From the NCBI RefSeq assembly GCF_001542415.1, contig NZ_LNCU01000072.1:132320-196319 (forward strand): DNA of 64,000 bases, read 5' to 3'. This DNA is from Bradyrhizobium macuxiense. Lineage in GTDB: Bacteria; Pseudomonadota; Alphaproteobacteria; Rhizobiales; Xanthobacteraceae. A model generated the notes under the pieces. The model worked only from the letters and a program-made list of their open reading frames with translations. It searched no databases and was not told the DNA's origin. Below, in pieces: positions 24,409-32,485 of the stretch (its first letter is position 1; every line of letters begins with the position of its first letter). The position numbers and the translations under genes were made by a program.

Positions 24409-27400
24409 ATGAGCGGACCCGATGACGCTTTCGAAGCATGGCGGCGCAGAGCGCTTGACGCGAAGATTCTGGATGTCGCCACCAGCAGCATCGTGAACGC
24501 CAAGCTCCGGAAGAAGTCCCGGGAGCATGTCGGTCCATGCCCGCTGTGCGGCGGCGGATCGGACGTCAAGGGCAAGCGCCGCGTCGCCGACGGCTTCGCG
24601 GTCAATCCGGCGAAGGGCGTCTTCAATTGCCGGCGCGGTGGCGTCGGCGGCGACGTCGTCGCGATGGTCATGCACACGCGCGGTGTGCCTTTTGTCGCAG
24701 CGTGCGAGCTGATCGTCGGTGAGCCGCCGCCGGCGCGCGGCAGCGCCATCACCGAGGAAACACGCCGAAAGAGTGAGGAGCTGCAGGCCCAGGCGGCCGA
24801 GCGCGAGCGCCGACGGATCCAGGACGACAATATCTACCGGGCCCGCGAGATCCGCACCGTGCGCGACATTTATGATCGTGCTCATCCGTTTGCGGGCTCG
24901 TCGGCCGAGATCTACGCTGGCATCCGCGGCTTGACGTTCCCGCCGGCGCCGACGGGCCGTGCTGCGCCGATTAAGTCGGTCGAGGCAATGCCTTACCACG
25001 TCGACAAGGATACGATCGCGCATCGCGGCCCTGCGATGGTAGCGCCCATCATCAATGCGCGGCGTGAGTTCCAGGGCCTGCATTTCACCTACCTCGATCT
25101 GGCGCGCGAAAAGGGCAAGCTGCAGCTGGAATGGGAAGGTGAGATGCTCGACGCCAAGAAATCACGCGGTTCGAAACAGGGCAACTTCGTCGCCTTGACC
25201 GGCCCGGTCGAGCCCGAGTTCCTCGTCATCGGCGAGGCGATAGAGAAGACCACCGCGGTCTACATGGCCCTGGCATCGACGGGCAGGGACATGTCGGCCG
25301 CCGCATTCTGGTCGGGCTGCGATCTCGGCAACCTCGCCGGCAAGGCCGCCGCCTCGGTGATTCATCCGACACTCAAGAACGAAAAGACGGGCCGAGCCGT
25401 GAAGGTGTCTGGTCCGGTGCCCGACCTGACGTCGCCGGCGATTGAGATCCCCGATAGTGTGACGGACCTGGTGCTGCTCGGCGATTCTACGTCTGAGCCG
25501 TTCTCTACCCGGCAGGCAATGTCGCGCGCCGCGGCCCGCTACTCGCGACCGGGCCGCACTGTGCGCATTGCCTGGGCGCCTGGCGGCATCGACTTCGACG
25601 ACCTGCTGCGCGATGCGAAGGGCGACGATGTCGCGACCGCCGCGGCGCTAGCCCGGATTGCCGATATTGTCGATCGAGCGATCGAAGATCCAGGGTCGGC
25701 CCTCGACGCCGCCCCACCGGTTCATCTGACCCTGGAAGAGCGCCGCCAGATCGGCTCGGCCGAGCTCGGGCGGCTATTGGCTGACCTGACCGCCGCGCCT
25801 GCGGAAACGCGCATGGATTCGCTGCTCGCGATCGCCGAGCAGCTCGGCGAGCTGGTCGCGGCCGACGCGATCGTCGAGACCTTCGCAAAAGCCTCGCTCG
25901 AGCAGGCGGCCGCCGGCGCCGGCATGATCGGCGAGCATGGCGCGAAGCCCGTCAAGGCCGCGATCGCCGCCGGCCTGAAGGCGGGCAAGAAGCGGCCGCG
26001 GGATCTCGGTCACGCACCAGCGAAGGATAACGCCATACAGATCGCGTTGTCCTCTCCCGCTGCCCCCGGCCGCGGGGGAGATGAACCGCCAGACGACGAT
26101 CCTTCCAGTTTTGACATAGACGACCTCAACCGAAGCTTCGCGTTGGTCATCTGGGGCGGCAAGGCCGTCGTCGTGAACGAGCAGCCCCACGGCCCCGTCA
26201 ACGACCGCGTTCGGCTGTTGTCATTCGACGCCATGAGCCAGTGGTTCGCAAACAAGTTTACCGAGGTCCGCGGAGCAGATGGCAAGGTGAAACCCGTTAC
26301 ATGGGCGACGGCGTGGCTACGTCATCGGCGCCGTCGGCAGTATGCTGGCGTTGAGTTTTTCCCCAATCCCGACGGCATCGCTGGCGCGGCAAACTATCTA
26401 AATCTATGGCGCGGTTTCAGCGTCGCTCCCTCGTCAAACGGAAGCTGCGAGAAGTTCAAGGACCACCTGCGGGTCAATGTCTGCCAGGAGGATGAAAAAC
26501 TCTTTCGATATCTGATGGGCTGGCTCGCTCACCTCGTGCAGAGGCCAAGAGTTCGCGCTGGCGTCGCGTTAGTGTTGCGGGGCGCAAAAGGAACCGGAAA
26601 AACTAAGGTTGGCGAGGTGATCGGGTCGCTATTCGCTCCGCACTACTTCCTTGTCGATGATGCCCGGTATCTTACAGGACAATTCAACAGCCACATGGCG
26701 AGCTGTCTTCTGCTACAGGCGGACGAGGCACTGTGGGCTGGCGACAAGTCGGCCGAGGGAAGACTGAAGGGGCTCATCACCTCGGAAATTCAAATGGTCG
26801 AGGCGAAAGGCATCGATCCGGTCCGCATGCGGAACTTCGTTCATGTCGTCATGACAAGCAACGAGAGTTGGGTGGTTCCGGCGACGGGTGACGAACGTCG
26901 CTTTTTTGTTCTAGACGTCGGATCGTTATGCCAGCGCAATAACATCTACTTCGCTGAGATAGACGAGGAGCTCGATCGAGGCGGCCGCGAGCGGCTGCTT
27001 TTCGAATTGCAAACGCTGGATCTCGACCAGTTTAATATTTGGGACGTGCCACAGACTGAAGCTCTGTTGGATCAGAAGATCGGCTCGCTGGATCCTATCG
27101 ACGAATTTTGGCACAGCCGGCTTCATGAGGGCTTGTTGATCCATGGCGATGAGGATTGGCGAAACGTCGTCGCAAGGGATGACCTCTACAGTGAGTACCT
27201 GCACGAAGTGAAAGCCCGTAATCTTGGCCGCGCACGCGGCAGCGCCGACTTTGGTAAGCGAATTAAGAAGCTCGCTCCAGAGATCCGCGACACACGTCCA
27301 GCGATTGAAAAAGAGCCAGGAGTTGTCAGGCGGACGCGTTGCTATGAGATGCCATCCTTACAAGATTGTCGCGAATCATTCGAACGGTACCTCGGCCAGC

Positions 27401-27483
27401 CGATGAAATGGCCTGCACTGACACCGGACCAGCACAGTCGAGCTGATACGGGAGGGCCAGATGCCGGCGATATCAGCTTCTAG
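24409..27483 (+). CDS. Primase / SF3-type helicase fusion (replication protein)
   Basis: 1024 aa. N-terminal CHC2-like zinc region: PCPLCGGGSDVKGKRR with Cys44 and Cys47, then VFNCRRGGVGGDVV with Cys74; the expected fourth ligand is Gly77. A Toprim-like region follows (ALASTGRDMSAAAFWSGCDL, VLLGDSTSEPFSTRQAMSRA). The C-terminal half is a DUF5906/SF3-like helicase: Walker A GAKGTGKT at residues 725-732, Walker B LLLQADEA near 771, and VVMTSNESWVVPATGDERRF with sensor and arginine. It probably opens and primes the element's own origin; iteron-like repeats lie just after the gene. Confidence 0.85.
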   Translation: MSGPDDAFEAWRRRALDAKILDVATSSIVNAKLRKKSREHVGPCPLCGGGSDVKGKRRVADGFAVNPAKGVFNCRRGGVGGDVVAMVMHTRGVPFVAACELIVGEPPPARGSAITEETRRKSEELQAQAAERERRRIQDDNIYRAREIRTVRDIYDRAHPFAGSSAEIYAGIRGLTFPPAPTGRAAPIKSVEAMPYHVDKDTIAHRGPAMVAPIINARREFQGLHFTYLDLAREKGKLQLEWEGEMLDAKKSRGSKQGNFVALTGPVEPEFLVIGEAIEKTTAVYMALASTGRDMSAAAFWSGCDLGNLAGKAAASVIHPTLKNEKTGRAVKVSGPVPDLTSPAIEIPDSVTDLVLLGDSTSEPFSTRQAMSRAAARYSRPGRTVRIAWAPGGIDFDDLLRDAKGDDVATAAALARIADIVDRAIEDPGSALDAAPPVHLTLEERRQIGSAELGRLLADLTAAPAETRMDSLLAIAEQLGELVAADAIVETFAKASLEQAAAGAGMIGEHGAKPVKAAIAAGLKAGKKRPRDLGHAPAKDNAIQIALSSPAAPGRGGDEPPDDDPSSFDIDDLNRSFALVIWGGKAVVVNEQPHGPVNDRVRLLSFDAMSQWFANKFTEVRGADGKVKPVTWATAWLRHRRRRQYAGVEFFPNPDGIAGAANYLNLWRGFSVAPSSNGSCEKFKDHLRVNVCQEDEKLFRYLMGWLAHLVQRPRVRAGVALVLRGAKGTGKTKVGEVIGSLFAPHYFLVDDARYLTGQFNSHMASCLLLQADEALWAGDKSAEGRLKGLITSEIQMVEAKGIDPVRMRNFVHVVMTSNESWVVPATGDERRFFVLDVGSLCQRNNIYFAEIDEELDRGGRERLLFELQTLDLDQFNIWDVPQTEALLDQKIGSLDPIDEFWHSRLHEGLLIHGDEDWRNVVARDDLYSEYLHEVKARNLGRARGSADFGKRIKKLAPEIRDTRPAIEKEPGVVRRTRCYEMPSLQDCRESFERYLGQPMKWPALTPDQHSRADTGGPDAGDISF

Positions 27484-27505
27484 AAGTCCAGTTAAACCGG
27501 GCTTC

Positions 27506-27775
27506 GGTCCACGCTGTCCGGGCTGTCATATTTCCTTGGACCAAAAGAAATCCAATAAAAACGGGCGTTGGTCCACGGTGTCCACGCTGTCCACGTCGCG
27601 CGCGCGTATAGAAAAATATGTGGCGAAGCAGCGCTGTGCGAGACGTGAGGTAGGCACAACGAAATTGCCCTGTCTTAAAAATTATCCTGGACAGCATGGA
27701 CACCGTGGACCAGGGCCTAATTTACAAGGTGCTTCTTGCGGTCCACGCAAAAAGACCAGCATGGACACCGTGGAC
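27506..27775. repeat. Iteron-like inverted and direct repeats
   Basis: Forward copies: GGTCCACGCTGTCCGG (27507-27522) and GGTCCACGGTGTCCACGCTG running on to TCCACG (27570-27595). Inverted copies: CCTGGACAGCATGGACACCG continuing to GGACC (27688-27712), and CATGGACACCGTGGACCG (27759-27776). A half copy GGTCCACGC lies near 27740. The arms at 27570 and 27688 are near-perfect reverse complements over about 24 bp. Confidence 0.75.
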
Positions 27776-27976
27776 CGATGCCAACCCTGGGCAACTCCGT
27801 CCGGTTCGGCTTCCGCCGAAAAAGACGTACCGATTTGTTCGGTCTTTTTCTCAGCAAACAATGGAGCAGGCGATGAATATTGTTCAATATGACGCTGCCG
27901 CGAAGGGGTAGGCCTCACGGGTCCTTCCTGGCCGCGGCCTCATGCGGCACAGCCGAGTGATCGACCTCTCTAGCAA

Positions 27977-28013
27977 GGTGAAATTTTCAAAAAGGGTAAA
28001 ATTCAATTTCACC
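27977..28013. promoter_or_regulatory. Inverted repeat upstream of the 78-aa gene
   Basis: GGTGAAATT (27977-27985) and AATTTCACC (28005-28013) are exact reverse complements around an A-rich centre with an extra GTAAAATT. It lies 37 bp before the start at 28050 and could be an operator or a transcript hairpin. Confidence 0.45.
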
Positions 28014-28049
28014 TCAAAACTCAAGTTCTCTACCGGAGAAGATTATTCC

Positions 28050-28286
28050 ATGCGAACGATCCGCACGAAGGGCGAGTACGCAAGGCTCAAGAGCCGTTCG
28101 CCGCAGGCGGTCACGAAGTGGATCGCAACGGGCAAGATCAGCAAGGCGGCTATCATCGGTGATGGCCCGCGCGCGCGGATTTGGGTAGAACAAGCGGACG
28201 CCGATCTCGCAGCAAATCTCGACCCGTCGCAGCAGTGGTCGCAGGAAGTCCCTGCAAATGATCCTCTGGCCTGGTTGCGACAATGA
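28050..28286 (+). CDS. Small HTH-like protein
   Basis: 78 aa from ATG 28050 (MRTIRTKGEYARLKSRSPQA), with CCGGAGAAG about 9 bases upstream. The segment GEYARLKSRSPQAVTKWIAT then GKISKAAIIGDG resembles the HTH of phage DNA-packaging Nu1-like or AlpA-like proteins (A.L.G.S...V..W...GK). A frame open to 27943 adds residues that look noncoding. Its stop overlaps ATG 28283 of the next gene's frame. Confidence 0.6.
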   Translation: MRTIRTKGEYARLKSRSPQAVTKWIATGKISKAAIIGDGPRARIWVEQADADLAANLDPSQQWSQEVPANDPLAWLRQ

Positions 28287-28294
28287 GGAGGAGG

Positions 28295-28726
28295 ATGAAA
28301 GCGGTTGGGGATAGGGCGGTTGACGATGCTCAAGCCCGAGTGGCTAGCATCGAAAGCGCGGTCATCTCTTCGGCGAAGGGCATTGCCGAATGTCTCGCTG
28401 CAGCGCTGCCGGCCGAGGAGCATCACTCGACGACAAGCACGCCCTCGTGGATGACCGAATTCCGCTCCGGAGAGATACTCACCACGGTCGACGCTGCGAC
28501 GATTCTCAACGTCACGTCACAAGCGGTTCGCCTCCGTTGCGAACGTTCGGACGATGACGGATCTCCGATCGGCCTGCGGTTTGCCGGCACCTGGCTTGTG
28601 TCGCGGCGGCTGCTGCTCGATCAGATCGAGCGGAATAACGGCCTCCACGCCCGTCGTGTCGTGGAGGGTGAGGCAGAAAAGTTGTCCAAACTTGCGCAAA
28701 GCAAAGTCGGAAGCCTGAAAATCTGA
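28295..28726 (+). CDS. Small DNA-binding-like protein (HTH)
   Basis: 143 aa from ATG 28295, directly preceded by GAGGAGGAGG; ATG 28283, which overlaps the previous stop, is an alternative. The segment LTTVDAATILNVTSQAVRLR then CERSDDDGSPIG is a plausible HTH (DAATILNVTSQAVRLRCE), followed by WLVSRRLLLDQIE. Together with the preceding gene it may be a packaging or regulatory pair. Family not recognised. Confidence 0.55.
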   Translation: MKAVGDRAVDDAQARVASIESAVISSAKGIAECLAAALPAEEHHSTTSTPSWMTEFRSGEILTTVDAATILNVTSQAVRLRCERSDDDGSPIGLRFAGTWLVSRRLLLDQIERNNGLHARRVVEGEAEKLSKLAQSKVGSLKI

Positions 28727-28805
28727 TCCGAACTTTGCTTTGGCAAAGCCGGGTTTCGCGAATCCGCGCCAAGATGAGCGGGTTCACGAACAGGGTCGGG
28801 TCGCC

Positions 28806-29780
28806 ATGGGACTATTCAAGAAATCGCCGTCCGCAACGCTCGAAGCCGATCGCGCGCGGCTCAGCCGACGCCGGGAAGCGCTCGCCGTCAAGGCGAAGTC
28901 GGCGGGGGCCGACCTGCAGGCCGCGATCGCTTCGCGCACGGAGATTCTGATCGAGAACGACGACGATGCCGCTGTCGATGCGGCGAAGCGGCGCGTTGAA
29001 GATGCCAAGAGCCACGCAGAGGCGTTGGACCTGGCTGTTACTCGACTTGATGAGCAGATCGCAGATGTAGACCGCCGGATTGCGGAAGAACAAGATCGGA
29101 CGGAGCGCACTCAAGCCTCCGCTGAGATCGACAGGCATCTTGTGTCGTTCGAGAAGGCGCTTCCGGGCGCTCTCGCAGCCCTTCGAACGCTCTCTCAGGC
29201 GGCAACGGAGATCGAGCACGTTGCCTTCGATCTCGGTGCGATAGCCAAGTACGCGCATTCGGCCGCGGTTGAACTCGAGCTCGCAGGCGCGGTGGCTCTC
29301 GATCAGGCCAAGGGAATTTCGCGTTCAGTGTTCGAGGGACGGGCGCCAATCCCACGTCGTGCGCCGGCGCCGGTCCCGGCTCCTCCAAAGGCCGTCCTGG
29401 AACGCGTCTGGACGGTCAAGCCCATCGCATGGACCGAAGGCAGTCTGACTCGGATCGAAGATTGCAACCGGTATATCGACCTGGCGCCGCTCCTGGCCCA
29501 ACGCGCGATCGACCGCGGCGCTGCGGTTCGGCTCGGTGATCCGCGCGCCGGCAAGAGCGTCGCAAGCTGGCGCCAGTGGCACGGCTTTGGCCAGCCGACC
29601 CTGGGCAAATGCGTGCTGCTGGACGGCGAAGCGCAAACATCTCTTCAGCGAGAGCAAGCTGTGCCGGAGGAGAGCAAGATCATGCATTCGAAGGTGCAGC
29701 CGCTTTTCGAGCTGCTCGATCGCGGGGAGCCGTACGTGATCAAAACTAGTCCGGGTAATCCGAGCGGAGAGGCTGCGTGA
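28806..29780 (+). CDS. Coiled-coil protein of the element, function unknown
   Basis: 324 aa from ATG 28806 (MGLFKKSPSATLEADRARLS). Residues about 10-130 form a long charged coiled coil; residues about 190-215 are a Pro/Ala linker (RAPIPRRAPAPVPAPPKAVL); the C-terminal 110 residues form a separate globular part with WTVKPIAWTEGSLTRIEDCN. The prohead-protease GTG start overlaps its stop, so the two are coupled. Such proteins often precede phage head genes, but no head function can be claimed. Confidence 0.6.
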   Translation: MGLFKKSPSATLEADRARLSRRREALAVKAKSAGADLQAAIASRTEILIENDDDAAVDAAKRRVEDAKSHAEALDLAVTRLDEQIADVDRRIAEEQDRTERTQASAEIDRHLVSFEKALPGALAALRTLSQAATEIEHVAFDLGAIAKYAHSAAVELELAGAVALDQAKGISRSVFEGRAPIPRRAPAPVPAPPKAVLERVWTVKPIAWTEGSLTRIEDCNRYIDLAPLLAQRAIDRGAAVRLGDPRAGKSVASWRQWHGFGQPTLGKCVLLDGEAQTSLQREQAVPEESKIMHSKVQPLFELLDRGEPYVIKTSPGNPSGEAA

Positions 29781-30514
29781 ACACCATCACATCTGAGATT
29801 GCCTTCCGTGATTGCCCGCGCGGGTGGCGGCCACCGTCGCGAGAGCATCGTTTGGCCAGCGTCGGCAGCTACGACCCTGAATCTCATACGGCTGAGGCGG
29901 TGCTCTCGATCGGCGCCGCGGTCAGGCGCTTGTACGGCACGGAAAAGCTCGAGATTACCCCAAAGGCCGTCGATCTCGGACGAGCTCAGAGCGGGCTCGT
30001 TCCGCTGATCGATAGCCACAACATCGCCGGCATCGGCAGCGTTCTCGGGCGCGTCTCGCAGGTCAGGATCGAAGCAGGAAAGTTGATCGGGCTTCTCTCG
30101 TTCGACGATAGCGACGCCGGACGCAATGCCGAGGGGCTGGTGGCACGCGGCACGCTGAAGGGCATCTCGATCGGCTACCGCGTCGACGAGTGGCAGGTCA
30201 CCGACGATGACGGCAACGTGGTTGATCCCGACCGCGAGCGGCTCATGTGGGACGAGCAGTACGTTTTCACCGCGGTCCGCTGGGAGCTGCTCGAGGTGTC
30301 GCTGGTCAGCGTGCCGGCGGATCCGGACGCGATGATCCGCTCGACGCGGTCCATGTCGTCGTCGGCGCCGATCGGCGCCGAGCGGGCGGCGGAAATCCTT
30401 GGCCGCATGCGCACGCGCCACCAGGCGGCGCTCAACCTGCCAGAGACCGGGACCTTGTCGAGTTTTCGCCGCAGGCACTTCTACTTTCCCCACCGTAAGA
30501 CATGGGGAACGTAA
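29777..30514 (+). CDS. HK97-type prohead protease
   Basis: 245 aa from GTG 29777. It matches the caudovirus prohead protease family: VPLIDSHNIAGIGSVLGRVS with the catalytic His81, GRNAEGLVARGTLKGISIGY with the catalytic Ser131, and LLEVSLVSVPADPDAMI. In tailed phages it cleaves the scaffold/delta domain of the major capsid protein during head maturation. Here it is not fused to, or followed by, a capsid gene; the next gene encodes an M41-like peptidase. The C-terminal 40 residues are unrelated to the fold and may be a leftover junction. Confidence 0.88.
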   Translation: MNTITSEIAFRDCPRGWRPPSREHRLASVGSYDPESHTAEAVLSIGAAVRRLYGTEKLEITPKAVDLGRAQSGLVPLIDSHNIAGIGSVLGRVSQVRIEAGKLIGLLSFDDSDAGRNAEGLVARGTLKGISIGYRVDEWQVTDDDGNVVDPDRERLMWDEQYVFTAVRWELLEVSLVSVPADPDAMIRSTRSMSSSAPIGAERAAEILGRMRTRHQAALNLPETGTLSSFRRRHFYFPHRKTWGT

Positions 30515-30525
30515 TGGAGGGCAAT

Positions 30526-31242
30526 ATGATCGCGCGCCGCAGCATCCCGGCACGCGTCGAGCCGAGCCCGCCGTCGGTTCCGGGTGAGACCGGTGGCGCG
30601 GCTCGGCTCATCTATCCGGATGCGAAAGCGGTCAGCTCGTATCGCGTTGCAGTCCATGAGGCTGGCCACGCGATCGTTGCTCGCATTCTGGACTGGAAGG
30701 TCCATTTTGCCACCGTGATTGCTGACGTCGATCTCGGGTATGGTGGCTGCGTTTGGGCCGGCGGGGGTGAGCCGGATCGTAAGCAATCGTTGCGTGATGG
30801 CGAACGCACCGTTTTCGATGTCACTGGCGTCGTCGATCAACATATGCCGCGCCACGGCGAGGACCGCGAGGATGCCGAGTCATGGTTCTTCGGCGCGTTT
30901 CACAGGGTCGTCGAGACACTGGCGGGCGCTGCCGCAGAGAACCTCATCTTCGGCGAGTACAACGAGCGCGCTTGTTCTTCGGACTATCTCAAGGCGGCCA
31001 GATACGCGCAAACAATCTGCACCTCCGACCGATCTGCATGGCAATTCCTTGAGTTTGCCCGCTCCGAGGCGGAGGAGATGCTGTCGAGATATCGCAGCGT
31101 GCTCGTCGCGTTGGCCAGCGCGTTGCAGGAACGGAAGGAGATGGACGGCGCGGCGATCGATCAGGTGATCATGAGCACGCTGGCCCATGAGGATCTCGAA
31201 CAAGAGCGGCGCCGGCGCGCATATTGGGCTGCCCTCAGATGA
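30526..31242 (+). CDS. Stand-alone FtsH-like (M41) zinc metalloprotease domain protein
   Basis: 238 aa from ATG 30526, with GGAGGGC 3-4 bases upstream. RVAVHEAGHAIVARILDWKV holds the HExxH zinc site (His44, Glu45, His48). LAGAAAENLIFGEYNERACS then SDYLKAARYAQ matches the M41 GGRAAEE.....ND...AT.LAR block, with Asp153 as third ligand. The AAA+ ATPase and TM segments of FtsH are absent and the domain starts near the N-terminus. Stop overlaps the next ATG. Protease activity is inferred from the intact ligands; its target is unknown. Confidence 0.8.
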   Translation: MIARRSIPARVEPSPPSVPGETGGAARLIYPDAKAVSSYRVAVHEAGHAIVARILDWKVHFATVIADVDLGYGGCVWAGGGEPDRKQSLRDGERTVFDVTGVVDQHMPRHGEDREDAESWFFGAFHRVVETLAGAAAENLIFGEYNERACSSDYLKAARYAQTICTSDRSAWQFLEFARSEAEEMLSRYRSVLVALASALQERKEMDGAAIDQVIMSTLAHEDLEQERRRRAYWAALR

Positions 31243-31742
31243 GCCTCTCCCCGAAGCAGGCAACTTCAACGACGCCAGGTCGCGAGGAGCTCGAGCAGCT
31301 GCTGATTAGGAGTGGTTGGCCGGTTGCACACGAATACATCGAGCTGGTCAGGCGAGCGCTAAGGAATCCGAAGCGCACCGTCGGGGCAGCTTTCGGATTG
31401 ACGAGAGGCCGCGGCGGCGAGCCAGCGTCCAGGGCAGCCAGTCGCCATGCGCGCGACGCTGCCATCCTCGAACTCTTTAACGCCTGGGGGCAAGAGCGCG
31501 GCTCGTACCGGCTAGCGGTCTCGGTCAAGGATCTGCACGCGGCGCTGCGGCGATACGAGGCGACGGGCTATCGACGCGATCTTCGCAGCAAGGGACCGAG
31601 TCTCAGCGATTCCCTGCGATGCGCAATGTTTGCAGTGGTGAACTCCGGAGCACCAGTGCCCGGGCCCCGCCAGCTTTACAAAATCTTTGCTAAGTCGCTG
31701 GAGCCGCGAGGGAAAGCAGTGCACTCCAAAAAACGAGTTTGA
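31239..31742 (+). CDS. Hypothetical protein of the element
   Basis: 167 aa from ATG 31239, which overlaps the stop of the M41 gene (ATGA). Basic, soluble, mainly helical; segments include GREELEQLLIRSGWPVAHEY and RLAVSVKDLHAALRRYEATG. No TM segment or metal motif. Coupling suggests it functions with the M41 protein, for instance as adaptor or regulator, but this is inference only. Confidence 0.55.
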   Translation: MSLSPKQATSTTPGREELEQLLIRSGWPVAHEYIELVRRALRNPKRTVGAAFGLTRGRGGEPASRAASRHARDAAILELFNAWGQERGSYRLAVSVKDLHAALRRYEATGYRRDLRSKGPSLSDSLRCAMFAVVNSGAPVPGPRQLYKIFAKSLEPRGKAVHSKKRV

Positions 31743-31787
31743 AGTGCACACGCCTCGCGGGACGTTCGATGCCGATCCGGTGTTGCT

Positions 31788-31854
31788 CCTGGCGCCGGAT
31801 AGGGGAAATCAGGAAACCCTCGGCGCCAGGCTAGGCTGATCACTAGCCTGGCGC
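31788..31854 (+). promoter_or_regulatory. Mutually exclusive hairpins in a 129-bp gap
   Basis: Segment A CCTGGCGCCG (31788-31797) can pair with the first ten bases of segment B CGGCGCCAGGCTAG (31821-31834), and B can instead pair over 12 bp with segment C CTAGCCTGGCGC (31843-31854). This A:B versus B:C layout is that of attenuators or of a protein-bound leader. No T-run follows C. Confidence 0.45.
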
Positions 31855-31871
31855 TCGCCCAAACACGAGAC

Positions 31872-32093
31872 GTGAAGATGTTTTTTCGAACACTGCCGCT
31901 GCCGGGTTGCGTGATCATCGAGGCGAAGTCGACGCGCCTCGAGCTGTCTCCTCGGGCCAGCATGGCGCTCGCTGAGCGACTGCTCCGCAGCGGCGCGAAA
32001 GCGATGGTCCTGCAGGAGATGTTGGGCGACGGCGCTGTCGCGCCGGCGTCGCGCCGACGGCCTGCCGTTACGCGAAAGGCTGAAACGAAATGA
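31872..32093 (+). CDS. Small hypothetical protein
   Basis: 73 aa from GTG 31872 (ATG 31878 is an alternative): MKMFFRTLPLPGCVIIEAKS then TRLELSPRASMALAERLLRS. An N-terminal beta-like stretch, a helix and a basic tail. Stop overlaps the next start. Not recognised. Confidence 0.45.
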   Translation: MKMFFRTLPLPGCVIIEAKSTRLELSPRASMALAERLLRSGAKAMVLQEMLGDGAVAPASRRRPAVTRKAETK

Positions 32094-32440
32094 TCGCCCT
32101 CCCATCTGCCTTTTCATACCTGGCCCGCGCCCGGCGATCGGCCCAGCTCAGCCGATCGAAGGCGAGCGCCTCCTCTGGCCTCATGAAGCGCGCGGCCCGG
32201 ACTGCGGCCAAGACGAAGAGGGAGACGCACGCAGCGAAGCGGAAGTTGATTGAGGCTGTCAGCGGTGCAGGCGCATTCGCTCACCTTGCGTCGGCTGGCG
32301 ATAGGCATTCCACGGCTGCCCGAACCGCCGCGGCAATTCTCGCCGCGGGTCAGCTCGCCCGCGCCGGTGGCCCTGAGCAGCCGCGGCCGACGGGGCTCGC
32401 GAAGAAGATCATCGAGGCCGCCGCAAAGGCGCGATCGTAG
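32090..32440 (+). CDS. Basic Ala-rich hypothetical protein
   Basis: 116 aa, MIALPSAFSYLARARRSAQL then a run of Lys/Arg/Ala-rich helix (AARTAAKTKRETHAAKRKLI) and AAAILAAGQLARAGG. Very basic, possibly nucleic-acid binding. Start overlaps the preceding stop. Function unknown. Confidence 0.45.
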   Translation: MIALPSAFSYLARARRSAQLSRSKASASSGLMKRAARTAAKTKRETHAAKRKLIEAVSGAGAFAHLASAGDRHSTAARTAAAILAAGQLARAGGPEQPRPTGLAKKIIEAAAKARS

Positions 32441-32485
32441 GCGGGATCACTACACCCAAAATGCTCATTGGAGATCACCCCCGAG

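Larger units (their letters stand above)
27484..28049. other. 566-bp gene-free region with iteron-like repeats, candidate origin
   Basis: No credible gene. It holds at least five copies of a GTCCACGSTGTCCA-type word in both orientations (27506-27775), AT-rich stretches between them, and an inverted repeat at 27977-28013 just ahead of the next gene. Its position right after the primase-helicase suits a replication origin. Confidence 0.6.

Noticed and set aside
27461..27911. Plus-strand frames through the iteron region
   Set aside because: Their sequence is dominated by translated repeats and has no plausible start; the region is better explained as noncoding.
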